64,000 nucleotides of DNA from contig NZ_RKQN01000001.1 in assembly GCF_003814555.1 (NCBI RefSeq), positions 826,546-890,545 on the forward strand, given 5' to 3'. This document shows positions 1-8,177 of this stretch, in pieces. The notes beneath the pieces are model-generated. The model was not told where the DNA came from. It saw only the letters and a list, made by a program, of their open reading frames with translations, and ran no database searches. Source of the DNA: Vulcaniibacterium tengchongense (lineage in GTDB: Bacteria > Pseudomonadota > Gammaproteobacteria > Xanthomonadales > Xanthomonadaceae). The translations under genes were made by a program, and so were the position numbers. Every line of letters begins with the position of its first letter. Positions within the stretch are counted from its first letter, which is position 1.

Positions 1-169
1 GGCCCGATCGCACCGGCAACTCGCCGGCCAGTTCGCGCAGGCGCTCCTCGCGCCGCGCCAGCAGGGTCACGCTGGCGCCCAGGGAGGCCAGCGCGCGCGC
101 GGTGGCCAGGCCGATCCCCTGGCTGGCGCCGCAGACCAGGGCATGCTTGCCGGAAAGGTCGAGGTCCAC
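1..169 (-). CDS. Short-chain dehydrogenase/reductase, N-terminal part (cut by window edge)
   Basis: Only the first 56 codons lie in the window. The translation from the GTG at 169 begins VDLDLSGKHALVCGASQGIG and shows the Rossmann motif GASQGIG, the SDR cofactor-binding signature TGxxxGxG with Ala for the first Gly position. An ARR segment after beta-2 would favour NADP(H). An AGGAG ribosome site lies about 8 bases upstream, inside the end of the preceding gene, whose TGA is 2 bases before this GTG, so the gene is the last visible cistron of a translationally coupled operon. The substrate cannot be told. Confidence 0.85.
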   Translation of the reverse strand, partial: MDLDLSGKHALVCGASQGIGLATARALASLGASVTLLARREERLRELAGELPVRSG

Positions 170-171
170 GA

Positions 172-804
172 TCAGTCTCCTGCGTCGGGAGCCAGGCGCG
201 CGGACATCAGCCGGGCGACTTCGCGGCCGTCCTCGCGCGCCTGCCCGGCGAGCCGCTCGGCCACCGCCCTCCGGTTGGCGTGCGGGTGGTTCTGGCTCAG
301 CTTGAACTTCAATTCGATGCGTTCGGCGACGAAGCGGAAGCCGACGATGCCGCGCAGCTGGCGGCGGTGGTCGTCGCGTTCGGGCTCGAATCGCCAGTCG
401 CCGCCGGCTTCGGGCTCGAAGCGTCGGCTCAGCGCGTCCACCAATTCGGCGAGCGCCGCTTCGTCGTCGAAGGTCCGCAGCGTGCCGTGCAGGTGCGCGA
501 CCGCGTAGTTCCAGGTCGGCACGCGCGCGGCGGCCTCCTTGTCCGGATACCAGCCGGGCGAGACGTAGGCGTGCGGGCCGTGGAAGATCGCCAGCGCCGG
601 CCCGGCGTGCAGGGCCTGCGGGTTCGGCCGCGCCCAGTGGCCGTGCAACGCCACCTGGCCGCCCTCGCGGCGGTAGAGCACCGGCAGGTGGCTGACGCAC
701 GGCGCGCCGTCGCGCACGGTAACCAGGGTGACGAAGCTGTCGCGCGCGGCCAGCGCGTCCAGCGCGGCGAGATCGTTCTCGGCGAAGGCGCGCGGCAGGT
801 ACAT
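172..804 (-). CDS. PaiB-family FMN-binding split-barrel protein
   Basis: This 210-residue protein starts MYLPRAFAENDLAALDALA and carries the HLPVLYRREGG, HGHWARPNPQ, GPHAYVSPGWY and VPTWNYAVAHLHG blocks typical of PaiB/FMN-binding negative transcriptional regulators. Members are cytoplasmic split-barrel flavoproteins; Bacillus PaiB was named as a repressor of sporulation and protease genes, but most homologues may be flavin-dependent oxidoreductases or detoxification proteins. The C-terminal block QLRGIVGFRFVAERIELKFKLSQN is also characteristic, and the length is normal. The ATG at 804 lies one base after the TGA of the upstream gene, giving tight coupling. The family call is firm, the role is not. 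Confidence 0.9.
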   Translation of the reverse strand: MYLPRAFAENDLAALDALAARDSFVTLVTVRDGAPCVSHLPVLYRREGGQVALHGHWARPNPQALHAGPALAIFHGPHAYVSPGWYPDKEAAARVPTWNYAVAHLHGTLRTFDDEAALAELVDALSRRFEPEAGGDWRFEPERDDHRRQLRGIVGFRFVAERIELKFKLSQNHPHANRRAVAERLAGQAREDGREVARLMSARLAPDAGD

Positions 805-805
805 G

Positions 806-1132
806 TCAGTGCCGCGTCGGCAGTTTCTGCACCATCTGGCCGCGCAGCCGCTCGGGATCGTCGCCCTGCGGCGGCACCAGTTCCCCAAGGGCGAAGCCGC
901 GCGCCTGCGCGTCGTCCTCGTCGAGCCCGTCCAGGGCCACGAATTCGGCATCCATCAGCGCGGCGCGCGCGCTGTCCTCGCTGTCGTAGGGCAGGGTGTT
1001 GCCGTCGCTGTCGAAGACCTCGGCGGTGCCGGCCTCGCGCAGGCGCAGGCGCGCCCAGATCACGGTGCGGCCGATCGTGGCCAGCCACCATTCGTCGCGG
1101 GTGCGGCCCTCGCCGCCGGGGTTGTCGCTCAT
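806..1132 (-). CDS. Conserved hypothetical protein (acidic, 108 residues)
   Basis: The protein starts MSDNPGGEGRTRDEWWLATI and has no signal peptide or membrane segment. It is acidic in its middle part (FDSDGNTLPYDSEDSARAAL, DGLDEDDAQARGF), an arrangement I recall from Xanthomonadaceae proteins of unknown function in which a one-beta-sheet segment (TVIWARLRLREAGTAEVF) precedes the acidic stretch. The start codon overlaps the stop of the upstream membrane-protein gene (ATGA at 1132-1129), and its stop sits one base before paiB. It is therefore a genuine operon member, though I cannot assign a function. Confidence 0.75.
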   Translation of the reverse strand: MSDNPGGEGRTRDEWWLATIGRTVIWARLRLREAGTAEVFDSDGNTLPYDSEDSARAALMDAEFVALDGLDEDDAQARGFALGELVPPQGDDPERLRGQMVQKLPTRH

Positions 1133-1434
1133 GAGGTCACCATCGCAAACAGGGTCAGCAGGCCGGCGCAGCCGAGCCCGCCGATCGTCGTCCAGAGCGC
1201 GACCCGGGCGGGCGTGGCCAGCCCGTCGAGGTTGCGGTCGCCGGCCGCGCGGTAGCCGCCGCGCAGCAGCCACGCCCAGGCCGCCGGCCGGGCGAACGCG
1301 CCGGGCCCGAGCCGCGTCTGCAGCGCAGGCTGGCGGTCGCGGATATGCACCAGCGACAGCGGCCAGAAGATCAGGAACGCGCAGAAGCCGGCGATCGCGA
1401 CACCGACGAAGCACAGGGCGAAGAACAGGATCAT
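1129..1434 (-). CDS. Small inner-membrane protein with two predicted helices
   Basis: The 101-residue product has a hydrophobic helix at about residues 2-25 (ILFFALCFVGVAIAGFCAFL), a basic cytoplasm-like loop with many Arg and aromatic residues (AWAWLLRGGYRAAGDRNLDG), and a second helix near the C terminus (TIGGLGCAGLLTLFAM). This topology distantly recalls UspB-type small membrane proteins, but the similarity is too weak to name it. It is the first gene of the four-gene minus-strand operon. The ATG at 1434 was chosen over an upstream GTG at 1467 because the hydrophobic helix then lies at the N terminus. Confidence 0.65.
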   Translation of the reverse strand: MILFFALCFVGVAIAGFCAFLIFWPLSLVHIRDRQPALQTRLGPGAFARPAAWAWLLRGGYRAAGDRNLDGLATPARVALWTTIGGLGCAGLLTLFAMVTS

Positions 1435-1583
1435 GGTGCGTGTATTCGCTTCGTCACGGCCCGGCACAGTCTAACAGCGTGGCCCCGTCCCGGCGGACGT
1501 GCCGCTGCGTCGCGTTTTGACTTCCGCTAGCGGGGCGAGATACGGTCCGAGGCGCCACGTGCACGATGGCACAAGGAGGCGTC

Positions 1584-1835
1584 ATGAATCGGCCATTGCG
1601 GGTTTCGTTCGCGGCATTGGTCCTGCTCGCTTCAGGCGCTCACGGGGCTGCCAAGCCCGGAGCGCAAGGCGAGAGTATCCCCCACCAAGCTTCGAGATCG
1701 GCCGAACCGGCCGATCCGCAGTTCGCGGGCCGGTCCCGGCCCAGGTCCGTCGTATGCTCCCTGATCCGGGATCAGCAGAGTTGCCGGCTGAATTCCGCTT
1801 GCCGGTGGGTCGATGGCAGGTGCGTCGACGAGTAG
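1584..1835 (+). CDS. Small secreted four-cysteine protein, unknown function
   Basis: The 83-residue product begins MNRPLRVSFAALVLLASGAH, a signal peptide probably cut after GAHGAA. The mature part is a Ser/Pro/Arg-rich linker followed by a compact C-terminal module with four cysteines spaced C-x8-C-x6-C-x6-C and a CRW pair (SLIRDQQSCRLNSACRWVDG). Two disulfides are likely. A strong AAGGAGG ribosome site stands 5 bases before the ATG. It is divergent from the membrane-protein operon and convergent with asnS. No family was recognised. Confidence 0.6.
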   Translation: MNRPLRVSFAALVLLASGAHGAAKPGAQGESIPHQASRSAEPADPQFAGRSRPRSVVCSLIRDQQSCRLNSACRWVDGRCVDE

Positions 1836-1847
1836 TCCCCTGGATCG

Positions 1848-1873
1848 CGATGCCTCCGCGAACGCAGGCATCG
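1848..1873. terminator. Hairpin between convergent genes (possible terminator)
   Basis: An 8-base-pair stem (CGATGCCT/AGGCATCG) with a 10-base loop lies in the 48 bases between the stop of the four-cysteine gene and the stop of asnS. There is no T-run on either side, so intrinsic termination would be weak. Confidence 0.35.
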
Positions 1874-1883
1874 TCCTCGTAGG

Positions 1884-3284
<1,401 letters not shown>

Positions 3285-3355
3285 GCCTTGAATTCCTTGC
3301 CGTTCGGACCGATATGGGAACCGACGAGTTTACCTAAGCCCCCGCACCCCGTCGC

Positions 3356-3361
3356 TATAAT
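3356..3361 (+). promoter_or_regulatory. -10 element (TATAAT) for the Fe-S carrier gene
   Basis: A perfect TATAAT lies 27 bases before the ATG at 3389. No good -35 was seen; TTTACC at 3329-3334 would be spaced 21 bases away, which is too far. A CCGGAG ribosome site follows. The asnS promoter must share the same 104-base gap. Confidence 0.55.
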
Positions 3362-3388
3362 TCGCCGCAGCAGCATCCGGAGTCCCGC

Positions 3389-3727
3389 ATGGCCGTCACC
3401 CTCGCTCCCGCCGCCCTCGAGCGCGTCCGCCGTTACATGGACGAGACCCCCGGCGCCCTCGGCCTGCGCTTCGGCGTGACCCGCACCGGCTGCTCGGGCT
3501 GGCAGTACAAGGCGGACCTGGCGCGCGAGCAGCGCGCGGACGACACCGTGTTCGAGCAGGAGGGCGTGCGCATCTACGTCGACGCGCTCAGCCTGCCGCT
3601 GGTGGACGGCACCGTGATCGACCTGGTCAAGCAGCGCCTGGGCGAGCAGTTCCTGTTCCGCAACCCCAACGTCACCGCCGAGTGCGGCTGCGGCGAGAGC
3701 TTCACCACCGACGCCGACGCGGCCTGA
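3389..3727 (+). CDS. IscA/ErpA-family A-type iron-sulfur cluster carrier
   Basis: The 112-residue protein has the three invariant cysteines of A-type carriers, C35 (TRTGCSGWQYK) and C99/C101 (ECGCGESF), and the HesB-like fold pattern LGLRFGV...YVDALSLPLVDGTVIDL. These proteins hold and pass [2Fe-2S] or [4Fe-4S] clusters to target enzymes. No isc or suf genes are adjacent, so IscA, SufA and ErpA cannot be told apart with certainty from this window. A solitary carrier gene fits an ErpA-like or IscA-like housekeeping role. Confidence 0.92.
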   Translation: MAVTLAPAALERVRRYMDETPGALGLRFGVTRTGCSGWQYKADLAREQRADDTVFEQEGVRIYVDALSLPLVDGTVIDLVKQRLGEQFLFRNPNVTAECGCGESFTTDADAA

Positions 3728-3942
3728 GGTTTCGTTTTCCCTCGCCGCGGCGACAGCCCGCGAGGCGCCGGCGCGGCGCCGATCGGGGTCCGGCCCGGGC
3801 CGGGCGGCATAACCGCACCTTCCGCGATCCGGTGCCTCTGCCCGACGACAGGCCGGCCGAGCCGCCGGCCAACTTCCGCCATACGGCCATCGCCCCGCAC
3901 CGCGGCTAGACTCGGGCCTTCTGCCCGAGGGGAGTCGCTCGC

Positions 3943-5760
3943 ATGTTCCGTCCCGTATTGCTCGCCGCGGCGATAGCCGCCTGCCTCGCCGCGCCGCTGC
4001 CGTCGGCCGCCGCCCAAGACGCGCGCGCCGCCGAGACGCCCGCCCGCAACGCCGCCACGGAAGCGCTCCACCGCCTGTTCGAGGAAGAGTGGGAGCGCAG
4101 CATGCGCGAAAACCCCGAGGAGGCGAGTTGGCGCGGCGACAAGCGCTACAACGACCGCTGGAGCGACCTGAGCCCGGCCGCGATCCAGGCGCGCATGGAG
4201 GGCGACCGCAAGGCGCTGCAGCGCTTGCGCGCGATCGACCGCAGTGTCCTGTCCGAAAGCGACAAGCTGCACTACGACGTGTTCGCCTGGGACCTGGAGA
4301 AGGCGGTCGAGCGGCAGAAGTTCCGCGAATACCTGCGGCCGGTCAGCCAGCGCGGCGGCATCCAGAACGCCGAGGAGATCACCGAGGTGCTGCCGTTCGC
4401 GACGGCCAAGGACTATCGCGACTGGCTGGCGCGGATGCGGGCGCTGCCCACCCTGATCGAGCAGACCACCGCGTTGCTGCGCGAGGGCGCGGCCACCGGC
4501 AACACCCCGCCGCGGGTGCTGATGCAGCGCGTGACCGGGCAGCTCCAGGCGCAGCTGGTCGACGATCCGGCCAAGAGCCCGTTCTACAAGCCTTTCGCCA
4601 AGTTCCCGGACGCGGTCCCGCCGGCCGAGCGCGCCGCGCTGCAGGCCGAGGCGCAGCAGGTGATCCGCGAGCGGATCGTGCCGGCCTACCGCCGGTTCGC
4701 GGCGTTCTTCGCCGACGACTACCTGCCCAGGACCCGCGAATCGATCGCCGCGGCCGACCTGCCCGACGGCAAGGCCTACTACGACTTCGTCGCCCGCTAC
4801 TTCACCACCACCGACCTCAGCGCGGACGAGATCCACCAGATCGGCCTGAAGGAAGTGGCGCGGATCCGCGCCGAGATGGAGAAGGTCAAGGCCGAGGTCG
4901 GCTTCCGGGGCACGCTGCAGCAGTTCTTCGAGCATCTGCGCACCGACCCGAAATTCTTCTACAAGACGCCGGAAGAGTTGCTCACCGCCTACCGGGCGCT
5001 GTCCAAGCGGATCGACCCGGAGCTGGTCAAGGTGTTCAAGACCATCCCGCGCCTGCCGTACGGGGTGCGGCCGATCCCGGACAACATCGCGCCGGACACC
5101 ACCACCGCGTACTACCAGCCCGGCGCCGTCGACGGCAGCCGCGCCGGCTACTACTACGTCAACCTGTACAAGCCCGAGGTCCGGCCGAAGTGGGAGATGA
5201 TGGCGCTGAGCCTGCACGAGGCCGTGCCGGGCCACCACTTCCAGTTCGCCCGCGGCATGGAATTGCCGGACGTGCCGATGTTCCGCCGGGTCGGCTACTT
5301 CGTCGCCTACGGCGAGGGCTGGGGCCTGTATGCCGAACGCCTGGGCTACGACATGGGCCTGTACGACGACCCCTACGACCGCATGGGCCAGCTGGCCTAC
5401 GACATGTGGCGGGCGGTGCGGCTGGTGGTCGACACCGGCATGCACAGCAAGGGCTGGAGCCGCGACCGGGCGATCGAGTTCTTCATGGACAACTCGCCCA
5501 AGACCCGCCAGGACGTGGTCAACGAGATCGACCGCTACATCGGCTGGCCCGGCCAGGCGCTGGCCTACAAGATCGGCCAGCTGAAGATCTCCGAGCTGCG
5601 CGAGAAGGCCCATCGCGAGCTCGGCGACCGCTTCGACCTGCGCGAATTCAACGACGCGGTGCTGGAGACCGGCTCGGTGCCGCTGCAGGCGCTGGAGAAG
5701 CACATCGACGCCTGGATCGAGGGCAAGCGCGGCAACCGGGCCGGGCCGGCCCGCGGCTGA
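3943..5760 (+). CDS. Secreted DUF885 zinc metallopeptidase-like protein
   Basis: A signal peptide (about residues 1-24, ending PSAAAQ) leads into a 605-residue DUF885 domain. The zinc-site motif HEAVPGHH is at 425-432 (HExxxxHH form of the family), followed by YGEGWGLYAE from residue 456, where E458 is the likely third ligand. The long helical scaffold resembles M3-like and carboxypeptidase-Taq-like peptidases. Members are periplasmic or outer-membrane-associated proteins with poorly known substrates. A TAGACT -10-like hexamer lies about 32 bases upstream and a GAGGGGAG ribosome site just before the ATG. The gene is monocistronic. Confidence 0.88.
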   Translation: MFRPVLLAAAIAACLAAPLPSAAAQDARAAETPARNAATEALHRLFEEEWERSMRENPEEASWRGDKRYNDRWSDLSPAAIQARMEGDRKALQRLRAIDRSVLSESDKLHYDVFAWDLEKAVERQKFREYLRPVSQRGGIQNAEEITEVLPFATAKDYRDWLARMRALPTLIEQTTALLREGAATGNTPPRVLMQRVTGQLQAQLVDDPAKSPFYKPFAKFPDAVPPAERAALQAEAQQVIRERIVPAYRRFAAFFADDYLPRTRESIAAADLPDGKAYYDFVARYFTTTDLSADEIHQIGLKEVARIRAEMEKVKAEVGFRGTLQQFFEHLRTDPKFFYKTPEELLTAYRALSKRIDPELVKVFKTIPRLPYGVRPIPDNIAPDTTTAYYQPGAVDGSRAGYYYVNLYKPEVRPKWEMMALSLHEAVPGHHFQFARGMELPDVPMFRRVGYFVAYGEGWGLYAERLGYDMGLYDDPYDRMGQLAYDMWRAVRLVVDTGMHSKGWSRDRAIEFFMDNSPKTRQDVVNEIDRYIGWPGQALAYKIGQLKISELREKAHRELGDRFDLREFNDAVLETGSVPLQALEKHIDAWIEGKRGNRAGPARG

Positions 5761-6094
5761 GGCCGCCCGGGATCGCCGGGGGGCCGCCGCCGCTCGCCTC
5801 CGGCGCGACGGGGCAGGGGCGACGACGCCGACGGCGGCGGGCGCCCGCGTGCGGCCGGGACCGCCCGCCCGGCCCCGGGGCGGAAGCCCCCGGCCCGGCG
5901 GCCGCCGGCGCGCGCCTGGCCGGGGACGCCGCGGCGCCCGCCGCGCGAATTGCACGCAACCCCTTGTCCTGCCATAATTTCCAGCTTCCGCGGGCCCCGG
6001 CCCGTGGAAACCTTGCTCCACCGTCGCCCGCTCCGGGCCGCGGGGGGCTGATCCGGTCCGCGCCGGCGGGCCATCATCCACAAGGGAAACCGCA
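5761..6094 (+). other. Intergenic region with rpsF leader
   Basis: No gene is seen here. The first 180 bases are very GC-rich without a clear terminator for the upstream peptidase gene. The second half carries the rpsF promoter and a leader of about 110 bases. In the leader, GTGGA (6004-6008) can pair with TCCAC (6017-6021) around an 8-base loop. Many bacteria have an S6:S18-binding structure at this place, so this is a candidate for such an autoregulatory element, unproven here. Confidence 0.4.
5950..5978 (+). promoter_or_regulatory. Sigma-70 promoter of the rpsF operon
   Basis: TTGCAC at 5950-5955 and CATAAT at 5973-5978 are separated by exactly 17 bases. This is the best housekeeping promoter in the window and suits a ribosomal protein operon. 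Transcription would start near 5985. Confidence 0.8.
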
Positions 6095-6520
6095 ATGCGT
6101 CATTACGAAATCGTGTTCCTGGTCCATCCGGACCAGAGCGAGCAGGTGCCGGCCATGATCGAGCGCTACAAGGCGGCGATCGAGGGCAGCGAGGGCAAGA
6201 TCCACCGTCTCGAGGACTGGGGCCGCCGCCAGCTGGCCTATCCGATCGAGAACCTGGTCAAGGCCCACTACGTGCTGATGAACATCGAGTGCGGCCAGGC
6301 CGTGCTCAACGAGCTGGTCGACAACTTCCGCTTCAACGACGCGGTGCTGCGCCACCTGGTCATCAAGCGCGACGGTCCGGAGACCGAGCAGTCGCTGATC
6401 ATGAAGTTCAAGGACGAGAAGAGCGACAAGCCCGAGCGCAGCGAGCGCCGCCGCCGCGACGAGGAGGCCGAGGCCCCCAGCGACGACAACGCCGCCGACG
6501 ACAACGCCGAAGCCGCCTGA
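6095..6520 (+). CDS. rpsF: 30S ribosomal protein S6
   Basis: The N-terminal 100 residues are canonical S6 ([56 protein letters not shown]). S6 forms a heterodimer with S18 in the platform of the small subunit. The C-terminal 40 residues are an acidic/basic low-complexity tail ([20 protein letters not shown]) like the extended tail that RimK modifies with glutamates in E. coli. The gene is first of rpsF-rpsR-rplI and carries an AAGGGAA ribosome site. Confidence 0.97.
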   Translation: MRHYEIVFLVHPDQSEQVPAMIERYKAAIEGSEGKIHRLEDWGRRQLAYPIENLVKAHYVLMNIECGQAVLNELVDNFRFNDAVLRHLVIKRDGPETEQSLIMKFKDEKSDKPERSERRRRDEEAEAPSDDNAADDNAEAA

Positions 6521-6545
6521 TCACGCTTTCTAGGAACGCGCACCC

Positions 6546-6776
6546 ATGTCCAAGTTTTTCCGCCGCCGCAAGTTCTGCAAGTTCACCGCCGAGGGCGTCA
6601 AGGAGATCGACTACAAGGATCTCAACACCCTGCGCCAGTACCTCACCGAGACCGGCAAGATCGTGCCGAGCCGCGTGACCGGCACCAAGTCGAAGTACCA
6701 GCGCCAGCTGGCGACCGCGGTCAAGCGCGCGCGCTACCTGGCCCTGATCCCGTACACCGACAACCACAACGCGTAA
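6546..6776 (+). CDS. rpsR: 30S ribosomal protein S18
   Basis: The 76-residue protein shows the conserved [20 protein letters not shown] and [20 protein letters not shown] segments. It binds S6 and 16S rRNA in the platform. The gene lies 25 bases after rpsF with no priB between them, unlike E. coli. The 154 bases before rplI hold an 8-base-pair GC hairpin (6785-6805) without a T-run. Confidence 0.97.
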   Translation: MSKFFRRRKFCKFTAEGVKEIDYKDLNTLRQYLTETGKIVPSRVTGTKSKYQRQLATAVKRARYLALIPYTDNHNA

Positions 6777-6930
6777 GCGAGGCGTGCGGCGGCCCCGCCG
6801 CCGCATGGGGACCCCGGAACGGGCACGGGCTTCCGCTCGTTCCTCTTCGCCGGCTCCTCGTTCCTCGCCCTCTCCGTCTTCGGACAGCTACCGCTGCGGC
6901 GCGCCGCGTCGCTAACGAAGGAGCAATTCC

Positions 6931-7386
6931 ATGCAAGTCATCCTGCTGCAGAACGTGCAGAACCTCGGCAAGCTCGGCGACAAGGTCAACGTCAAGCCGG
7001 GCTACGGCCGCAACTACCTGGTCCCGTACGGCAAGGCCGTGCCGGCGACCGAGGCCAACCTCGCCGAGTTCGAGGCGCGCCGCGCCGAGTACGAGGCCAA
7101 GGCCAAGGCCGCGCTGGACGCCGCCGAGGCGCGCAAGGCCGCGCTCGACGGCTTCACCGTGACCATCGGCGCCAACGCCTCCACCGAAGGCAAGCTGTAC
7201 GGCTCGATCACCCCGCGCGACATCGCCGAGGCGCTGACCCAGCAGTCCGGGCAGAAGGTCGAGAAGTCGGAAGTGGTGCTGGGCGAAGGCCCGCTGCGCC
7301 GCGCCGGCGAGCACGACGTGACCCTCCACCTGCACGCCGACGTGGAAGTCACCGTCAAGGTCGTGGTGGTCGCCGAGACCGTCTGA
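6931..7386 (+). CDS. rplI: 50S ribosomal protein L9
   Basis: The 151-residue protein has the N-terminal L9 domain ([37 protein letters not shown]), a long connecting helix rich in Ala, Glu and Lys, and the C-terminal domain ([14 protein letters not shown]). It binds 23S rRNA near the L1 stalk. GAAGGAG provides the ribosome site. A strong terminator follows, ending the ribosomal operon before the accessory block. Confidence 0.97.
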   Translation: MQVILLQNVQNLGKLGDKVNVKPGYGRNYLVPYGKAVPATEANLAEFEARRAEYEAKAKAALDAAEARKAALDGFTVTIGANASTEGKLYGSITPRDIAEALTQQSGQKVEKSEVVLGEGPLRRAGEHDVTLHLHADVEVTVKVVVVAETV

Positions 7387-7403
7387 CGCTTCCGCCGTAG
7401 AAC

Positions 7404-7433
7404 GGAAAAGGCGCCGCTAGCGGCGCCTTTTCC
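7404..7433. terminator. Intrinsic terminator after rplI (symmetric)
   Basis: A perfect 14-base inverted repeat, GGAAAAGGCGCCGC on the left arm, is centred on TA and carries T-rich/A-rich flanks on both strands. It can therefore end both rplI on the plus strand and the response-regulator gene on the minus strand. Confidence 0.85.
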
Positions 7434-7480
7434 TTTTGCCTGCCTGCGATCCGCGGGCCTGCCGGCCGCACCGGCGGACG

Positions 7481-8122
7481 CTAGGACCCGAGTCCGTGCT
7501 CGCGCGCGTAGGCGTACAGCTCGGCATCGCTGGTGATGCCGAGCTTGCGCATGGCGTCGCCCTTCTGGCGACTGATCGTGGTGACGCTGCGGTGGAGCCG
7601 CTCGGCGATCTGGGTCACGGTGAGGCCGCTGGCGAGCAGGCGCACCACTTCGGTTTCGCGCGGCGACAGCCGGACTTCGCCGTAGCCGGCCGTGCTGCCC
7701 TCGGCCTCCTCGATCTTCTGCCGCAACGAGGCGCTGAAATACGGACGCCCCCTCGCCGCGGACTGGATCGCGGCCGGCAGTTCCTCCATCGCCGCGCCTT
7801 TCTCGACCAGCCCGAGCACGCCGGCCGCGGCCACGCGCCGCAGCGTGGCCGGGTTGTTCATCATCGTCAGCAGCACGATGGGCAGGTCGGGGAACTGGCG
7901 CCGCAGCAGGCCGATCATGCTGTAGCCGTCGACCTGCCGGCTGCCCGGCATGGCGAAGTCGGTGATCAGCACGTCGCAGGGGGTGGCGGCCAGCACCGCC
8001 ATCAGTTCGTCCGGATTGGCCGCTTCGGCCACGACCCGGCCGACGCCGCTGGATTCGATGACGGCGCGCACCCCCATCACGACCACGGGGTGATCATCGG
8101 CGAGGACGACGCGAAGGCTCAT
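7481..8122 (-). CDS. LuxR/NarL-type response regulator
   Basis: The 213-residue protein has an N-terminal receiver domain with acidic pair D9/D10 (VVLADDHPVV), phospho-acceptor D55 (LITDFAMPG) and conserved Lys in GLVEKGA. The C-terminal LuxR helix-turn-helix is LSPRETEVVRLLASGLTVTQ through TTISRQKGDAMRKLGI. It resembles the RcsB/BvgA/EvgA class. It is divergent from a hybrid kinase gene, and only 55 bases separate their chosen starts, so the two almost certainly form one phosphorelay and may share a regulated promoter region. A GATACT -10-like hexamer lies 10 bases before its ATG. Targets are unknown; the nearby surface genes are candidates. Confidence 0.93.
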   Translation of the reverse strand: MSLRVVLADDHPVVVMGVRAVIESSGVGRVVAEAANPDELMAVLAATPCDVLITDFAMPGSRQVDGYSMIGLLRRQFPDLPIVLLTMMNNPATLRRVAAAGVLGLVEKGAAMEELPAAIQSAARGRPYFSASLRQKIEEAEGSTAGYGEVRLSPRETEVVRLLASGLTVTQIAERLHRSVTTISRQKGDAMRKLGITSDAELYAYAREHGLGS

Positions 8123-8177
8123 GGCGAGGAGTAGTATCCGGCATGGTCGGACGAATCGGCGGGGGATGGAGGACCTG

